64,000 nt of DNA from Schizochytrium sp. CCTCC M209059 (Eukaryota; Sar; Bigyra; Thraustochytrida; Thraustochytriidae). The notes under the pieces were generated by a model. It ran no database searches. It was not told the DNA's origin and saw nothing but the letters and a program-made list of their open reading frames with translations. Positions 59,235 through 64,000 of the stretch are shown piece by piece. Where the stretch lies: assembly GCA_000818945.1 (NCBI GenBank), contig KN805376.1, positions 217,201 through 281,200 of the forward strand, given 5' to 3'. Within the stretch, counting starts at the first letter, position 1; each line of letters opens with the position of its first letter. Both the position numbers and the translations under genes were made by a program.

Positions 59235-59290
59235 ATCGTCGTCGTGATCGTTGTTGTCGTGATCGTTGTTGTCGTGATCGTTGTCGTCGC
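59235..59290. repeat. 15-bp GTCGTGATCGTTGTT repeat
   Basis: Three near-perfect 15-bp units about 170 bp before the prolyl hydroxylase start. They read as poly-valine/isoleucine in one frame, which is not a real membrane helix. Confidence 0.88.
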
Positions 59291-59457
59291 TTTCTCTTGT
59301 GATGGTGAGGCGATGATGACTTGAAAGGAAAGGCGAGCTTTTCTGGGTCTCCAAAGTACCTCAATATCTTCCGCGCCGTCTTCAACATTACCCTCGTCGC
59401 GCAAACGGGCGACATTGGCGTGGGTAGCAGCAGCACCGCGTGCGCCAACGATCTACC

Positions 59458-60399
59458 ATGCGCAGCTCGCGAGCGCTGACGCTGGCGCTGGTGCTTCTGG
59501 CCGTCCTCGTCGTGGCGCTGCAAGTATCGGCAGCGACGGCGGCGGTGGACGTGGACGCCCAAACGTGTGCAGACCCGGAAACGTGCGCGGACGCGGAGAC
59601 CAGGGCATACGATGAGGGCGAGGACGACGACGACGACGAGGAGGATGGGGATGAGGATACGGCCCAAAGGGATAGATGCGCACGCGAGGAGGGAAGTCTT
59701 CCTCTTGTGGAGGCCGGAGAGCTCGACGCAGTTTTTGAGGACATGGTGGATGAGCTTTCCGAGGAAGACGAGGTCGAGGTAACGGTGCTGTCAAGAGATC
59801 CGTGGGTCATTTATGTGGACAATTTTTTGTCGAGCGAGACGGTGGACGCGCTCTTAGAGGAGGCAGGAGATGACTTTGTGCCAAGCCAGGAGTTCTCCCG
59901 ATCCTCGTCCGGAGACAATAGCAAGAGAACGCAACACCGCACTAGCGAGACGAAATTTTGCACCGGAGATTGTGCAGAGTCCAAGGCAGTTCAGGATGTG
60001 CAAGACCGCGTGGCATACCTGGTGGGTCTTGATGAAGAATACATGGAGTTCATTCAATTTGTCAGGTACCAAAAGGGCCAGTACTATAAGAAGCATCATG
60101 ACACGAACTCAGCCTATGTGAACATGCCCATGGGTCACCGGGTAATGACTGTTTTCATGTATCTCAACACGATTGAAGACGGTGGCGAGACAAGCTTTCC
60201 GGATTTAAACCTCTCTGTCAAGCCTGTCCGCGGCCGCGCCGTCATTTGGGCGAATGTAAAGAGCAGTAACCCGGACGATCGGGATTTGCGCACCATGCAC
60301 GAGGCTCTTCCCGTGACTGGAGACGTTGTCAAGGTTGCGGCAAATTTTTGGCTCTATCAATACGACTATCGGTCTTACTGGCCCGAATGCACAGGCTAA
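59458..60399 (+). CDS. Secreted prolyl 4-hydroxylase (2OG-Fe(II) oxygenase)
   Basis: 313 residues from ATG 59458, which opens a clear signal peptide (MRSSRALTLALVLLAVLVV). An acidic spacer (about 45-75) precedes the catalytic domain (about 115-313) of the P4H alpha-subunit type. Iron ligands are the HxD at H213/D215 (KKHHDTNSAY) and H281 (TMHEALPV); K292 (GDVVKVAANFW) should bind 2-oxoglutarate. FVRYQKGQYYKKHHD, MTVFMYLNTIEDGGETSFP and RGRAVIWANV are family hallmarks. It should hydroxylate prolines of proteins in the secretory pathway. No KDEL-type tail is seen. There is no N-terminal peptide-binding domain, as in algal and plant P4Hs. Confidence 0.93.
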   Translation: MRSSRALTLALVLLAVLVVALQVSAATAAVDVDAQTCADPETCADAETRAYDEGEDDDDDEEDGDEDTAQRDRCAREEGSLPLVEAGELDAVFEDMVDELSEEDEVEVTVLSRDPWVIYVDNFLSSETVDALLEEAGDDFVPSQEFSRSSSGDNSKRTQHRTSETKFCTGDCAESKAVQDVQDRVAYLVGLDEEYMEFIQFVRYQKGQYYKKHHDTNSAYVNMPMGHRVMTVFMYLNTIEDGGETSFPDLNLSVKPVRGRAVIWANVKSSNPDDRDLRTMHEALPVTGDVVKVAANFWLYQYDYRSYWPECTG

Positions 60400-60815
60400 C
60401 GTTTGACAGAGTAAAGAATGAAGGAAACGAAAAAACGTTCATGTAAACACACACAGGCCCAAGGTCTTTTTTCTTGAGATTGAAAGTTTAGATTACGACG
60501 TCAGATATGCAAGAGAGAGCGCGCGCGCGAGAGAGAGAGAGCGACTTGTATGACATTGTTAATTACAATCAAAGAAATCGAAAAGACCATGGTAGCAGGC
60601 AGAGAGCTTGGAATGTAGAATGAAAGAGTCGCTTAATTGCAAAAGTAAAACATATAGATTTCCGAGGCAGTCAAACACATCATGAGGAAGAAATACAGAA
60701 TTTAAGAGTTGAGAAAGGGAAAAGAAGTCAACATAAAAAGGAGCACATATTCATGTTCATCAGTCCAAATAAAATGGGAGGAAATCCCCGAAAAACAGTC
60801 AAGAAATATGAAGCC
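60400..60815. other. Convergent 3' intergenic region
   Basis: 416 bp, AT-rich, with a gagagagcgcgcgcgcgagagagaga run at 60512-60541. No gene. Confidence 0.45.
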
Positions 60816-62645
60816 TTACAAACGGCGCAGGTCGTCACGTTCTGGGCACGTTTCAACACAAGTCTCGGTCGATACGTCCCAAAGCATGTTCTCGGGGCAA
60901 AAGCAGCCATCCGTGAGTTCTTCGAGGCAGGTTTGTTGATATTCAGGCTGGCACGTGTCCACGCAAGAGTTGCCATTTGTACGGAAAACCTTGTTTGATG
61001 GACAGCAGACGTCAACGCATCGGCCATTCGCCTCGTCATGGTACCTGCCCGATGTGCAAGTGCATCGCTTAACGTCGCGGAGCGCACAAAAAGGCTCCGG
61101 GTTGTCGCAGGTCGCAGGACACGCGTTGTCAACAAGCTCCATGTAGCTGGGGCAATCTTCCTCCTCGTCGCCAGAAGACTGATCGCCAACTGCCTCGTCA
61201 TCGGGGCATTCTTCGGGTTCCACGCACGTCTCGTCGCTGTCGCTGAGGAAGATCTTGCCGTCATCGCAGAGGCACTTGAGTTCTTGGGAGCAAAACGTGG
61301 GGTCTTGGTCTTTGCACGTTTTTTTGCAGCCGCCAAGGTACGATTGGCCGGCCGGGCAGTTCCCTTCTTCCTCTTTGTCATCGGGGCATTCTTCGGGTTC
61401 CACGCACGTCTCGTCGCTGTCGCTGAGGAAGATCTTGCCGTCATCGCAGAGGCACTTGAGTTCTTGGGAGCAAAACGTGGGGTCTTGGTCTTTGCACGTT
61501 TTTTTGCAGCCGCCAAGGTACGATTGGCCGGCCGGGCAGTTCCCTTCTTCCTCTTTGTCATCGGGGCACTCCTCGAGGTCGACGCAGGTCTCGAAGTCAT
61601 CCGTGAGGAAAACTTGGCCTTTGGGGCAAACGCACTTGAGTTCTTGGGAGCAAAACGCGGGGTCTTGGTCTTTGCACGTCTTTTTGCAGCCGCCAAGGTA
61701 CACCTGGCCGGTCGGGCAATCTTCGTCATCTCCTTCGTCGATGGACTGATCGTCAGTTTCGGTGTCGGGGCAGTCTTCGGGGTCGACGCAGGTCTCCAAG
61801 GCACCCGTGAGGAAGACTTTGCCCTCTGCACAGACACACTTGAGTTCTTGGGAGCAAACACTGGGATTCGGAGTAGTGCACGTCTTTTGACACCCCCCGG
61901 ACAACTCTTGATCGCTCGCGCATTCGTCGTCGCCTTCGACATCCTCGGTTTCGTCCTCTGGCTCTGTGCATTGGTTCTCCTTGACACACTTGCCCGTGGC
62001 TTTATCAAAGTAGGGCTTGTTGTTGGGGCAGCCGCAGACAAAGTCACTGCTCGAGGCAACTGCAACTTGGATGCCTGTGTCGGCGGCGTCCTGGATGCAG
62101 TCGTCCGAGTCGCTGTTACACAGAAGGGTGCACATGCCATTGGGGTCACGAGGCTTCATGTTACCTTCACAGCAGGCTTCGACACACCATCCTTTATCGA
62201 GCACCATGGAGTCTGGGCATCCGCACTCGAAGGCGGAGAGAGAGATAGCCTTGAGATTTCCATTCTTTTTGCACTTGGACATTTCCGAGGCTTCTGTCTT
62301 CCACTCGAGGTTGTTTGGGCAGGCGCAGCTCTTGTAGCCGAGGAGAGAGTTTGCCATGCACTTGGAGTTCAAGCAGTCGCTGTTTTTGGTGCAGCGCTTT
62401 TCGTCTTCAGGCGTGCATGCCTTGCGTCCGCATGCTTTCCTGCTGTCCTTGGCACCGCACTTGCCGTTCTTCAAGCACACGTTGTCGTCGCCGTCGCAGT
62501 CGGTGTCCAGCGAGCACTCTGTGAGTTTCGCGAGCTGGCGCACGCGCGCCAGCATGGACGGCGACTGCGCGAAGGCGCTCACGCTCGCCAGCATTACGGC
62601 CAGCACGGCCACCAAGGCGGCGCGGACCACCTTGCGGTTCGTCAT
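60816..62645 (-). CDS. Secreted cysteine-rich repeat protein (TIL-like modules)
   Basis: 609 residues from ATG 62645, chosen because it opens a signal peptide (VVRAALVAVLAVMLASVSAFA); the frame stays open for 271 codons further upstream only because a TTTC repeat has no stops. After a Cys-rich N-terminal part, five or so modules of about 50-60 residues repeat, each with the order CP.GQ.YLGGCKKTCKDQDP.FCSQELKC.C..GK.FL...ETCV.PEEC, like trypsin-inhibitor-like (TIL) modules joined by acidic linkers. Two modules are identical in DNA. The last part (CPATCDNPEPFC..., CCPSNKVF...) is more diverged. An extracellular matrix, adhesion or protease-inhibitor role is possible; none is shown. Confidence 0.8.
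   Translation of the reverse strand: MTNRKVVRAALVAVLAVMLASVSAFAQSPSMLARVRQLAKLTECSLDTDCDGDDNVCLKNGKCGAKDSRKACGRKACTPEDEKRCTKNSDCLNSKCMANSLLGYKSCACPNNLEWKTEASEMSKCKKNGNLKAISLSAFECGCPDSMVLDKGWCVEACCEGNMKPRDPNGMCTLLCNSDSDDCIQDAADTGIQVAVASSSDFVCGCPNNKPYFDKATGKCVKENQCTEPEDETEDVEGDDECASDQELSGGCQKTCTTPNPSVCSQELKCVCAEGKVFLTGALETCVDPEDCPDTETDDQSIDEGDDEDCPTGQVYLGGCKKTCKDQDPAFCSQELKCVCPKGQVFLTDDFETCVDLEECPDDKEEEGNCPAGQSYLGGCKKTCKDQDPTFCSQELKCLCDDGKIFLSDSDETCVEPEECPDDKEEEGNCPAGQSYLGGCKKTCKDQDPTFCSQELKCLCDDGKIFLSDSDETCVEPEECPDDEAVGDQSSGDEEEDCPSYMELVDNACPATCDNPEPFCALRDVKRCTCTSGRYHDEANGRCVDVCCPSNKVFRTNGNSCVDTCQPEYQQTCLEELTDGCFCPENMLWDVSTETCVETCPERDDLRRL
61201..61560. repeat. Perfect 180-bp tandem duplication
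   Basis: Bases 61201-61380 and 61381-61560 are identical over 180 bp, exactly 60 codons, so the frame is kept. The neighbouring modules on either side differ at many sites. Confidence 0.97.
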
Positions 62646-62680
62646 CCTCTCGGGCTCGCTCCCGGTCCACCCTACGAAGA

Positions 62681-62681
<1 letters not shown>

Positions 62682-62715
<34 letters not shown>
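62682..62715. repeat. (GCT)n repeat
   Basis: About 11 gct trinucleotides, 37 bp upstream of the cysteine-rich gene's start, so (AGC)n in its leader. Confidence 0.92.
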
Positions 62716-62717
<2 letters not shown>

Positions 62718-62881
62718 TGCGTGCCTGCGCGTCTGGAGGACAAGCAGGCGCTCGAGCGATGCAGGTATGCTGGTCGGCGCGCCCCCGAAATGCCTCGCGC
62801 GGAGGACGGCGGCGCGAGAGGGAACTTGTTTCGAAAACAAGCAGAAAGCAGAGCAGGAAGAAGGGCCGCGGCTGAAGGGAG

Positions 62882-63127
<246 letters not shown>

Positions 63128-63302
63128 GCGACAGTGGACTGTGAGAGAGACAGAGAGAGGGAGGAGGGAACGAGAGGGCCAGCCAGGGAGGCGCAGAAAA
63201 AGAGACACGGGACGAGACGAGACGAGTTGGCCGCGCGTCGCACTGGCGGCGACTGCGCTTCCCGCGGGTCTCGAGCGAGGGCGGCGACGCGTGGCTAAGT
63301 TT

Positions 63303-63305
63303 TCG

Positions 63306-63342
<37 letters not shown>
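63303..63342. repeat. (CAAG)n repeat
   Basis: About nine caag tetramers. Confidence 0.9.
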
Positions 63343-63343
<1 letters not shown>

Positions 63344-63846
63344 TCCGGGGCAGGCGGGCGAGCGAGCGAGCGAGCGAACTGAGTGGGAGAAGTGACTTGC
63401 GGGGTGTCGCAGACGCGGCGAGGCGTGCGCCAGGATATGGGAAAACAAAACAAAACAAAACACTTTTTGTCTATTTTATTTGAATTCGAATTTGGGCTTG
63501 AAGTTGAATTCGGTCTCGCCACAGAGGGATAGAGAGAGAGACAGAGGGAGTCAGAGGCGGAGGATCCAGCCCGCCGGCCCAGCACTGCGCAGCCCGGCTG
63601 CCCGAACAGCCAGCTCGGTGCGGGTGGACGAGGGAGAGAGGGAGCGAGAGCGAGCACCTGCGCGTGCGAGCGACGCCTGCCTACGCGGCAGCGCGCCAGG
63701 CCGGGCTGGGCTGAGCTGCGCCAGACCGGGCTGGGCTGGGCTGGGCTGGGCTGGGCTCGCTGGGATGCAACAAAAGTGATGATGGAAAGCTTCCTCTCTT
63801 TGACTTTCCGAATTTTTCATTCTCGATTTCCTCTGGGCATCGAAAC

Positions 63847-63854
63847 TAGGCCTA
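63847..63854. promoter_or_regulatory. TAGGCCTA palindrome
   Basis: Perfect copy in aaactaggcctagag near the window end; the associated gene is out of view. Confidence 0.3.
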
Positions 63855-64000
63855 GAGAAAAAAAAAGTCCGTTCCGGCCGACGGAGACTCGTTTTTCGCT
63901 TCTTCACGCGCGCGCGGACCCGCAGTTCCCGCTGCCACGAAAATCGTTCGTTCGGCCGGCCGGACTGTTGCCCGCAGTCGCCCCCGGCTGCGGGCGCGGG

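Larger units (their letters stand above)
57087..59457. other. Microsatellite-dense intergenic region
   Basis: 2.37 kb between the divergent SulP and prolyl hydroxylase genes. At least ten different short tandem repeats occur. The open frames here, on both strands, are repeat- and GC-driven. Confidence 0.5.

Noticed and set aside
59034..59324. 96-codon ORF with a Val/Ile helix before the prolyl hydroxylase gene
   Set aside because: The hydrophobic stretch is a 15-bp tandem repeat.

Overview
This 64 kb window is nuclear DNA of a GC-rich, intron-poor, probably flagellated protist. The evidence is long uninterrupted ORFs with eukaryotic domains (PP1, AIP1/WDR1, syntaxin-16, AP-2 sigma, DP, EED, ariadne-type RBR, SulP with STAS, sperm-tail PG-rich repeats), a few short GT-AG introns, and intergenic DNA packed with short tandem repeats. 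The combination fits a stramenopile, perhaps a thraustochytrid or other labyrinthulomycete. That assignment is inference from gene style, not a database match.

I support 23 protein genes and no RNA gene. From left to right: a GFA/CENP-V-fold protein (+), an arrestin-like protein (-), a PP1-type phosphatase (-), AIP1 (+), a Frizzled-like seven-helix receptor (+), a FolD-fold protein with altered active site (+), a four-exon membrane protein (+), a 1960-residue protein with C2-like, EF-hand and ankyrin segments (-), a one-helix membrane orphan (+), two tandem FLVCR-like MFS transporters (-,-), an EED-like WD40 protein (+), a 1409-residue PG-rich-repeat protein (+), a small orphan (-), a PH/RBR/RanBP2-finger ubiquitin ligase (-), a TPR plus 2OG-Fe(II) oxygenase (-), an indoleamine 2,3-dioxygenase-like protein (+), syntaxin-16 (-), AP-2 sigma (+), a DP transcription factor (-), a small KEN-box protein (+), a SulP/STAS/cyclic-nucleotide-binding-like/EF-hand-like protein (-), a prolyl 4-hydroxylase (+) and a secreted cysteine-rich repeat protein (-).

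Several genes are arranged head to head over short shared upstream regions: syntaxin-16 with AP-2 sigma (391 bp, both membrane traffic), the 2OG oxygenase with the IDO-like gene (403 bp, both iron oxygenases) and DP with the KEN-box gene (847 bp, both plausibly cell cycle). There are no operons and no obvious mobile elements. Four genes need introns to be read correctly (the 14.8 kb membrane protein, AP-2 sigma, DP and the KEN-box gene); I derived those models from splice signals and frame continuity.

The most unusual signals are: the palindrome TAGGCCTA recurring at least eight times, in every case outside coding sequence; a Frizzled-like receptor in a protist; a FolD-fold protein in which all three classical cyclohydrolase residues are replaced; a GFA-fold protein lacking its catalytic zinc cysteines; a diverged duplicate of the last coding segment of the KEN-box gene that looks like an alternative terminal exon; a perfect 180-bp in-frame tandem duplication in the cysteine-rich gene; and a perfect GAAA repeat of about 245 bp upstream of that same gene.
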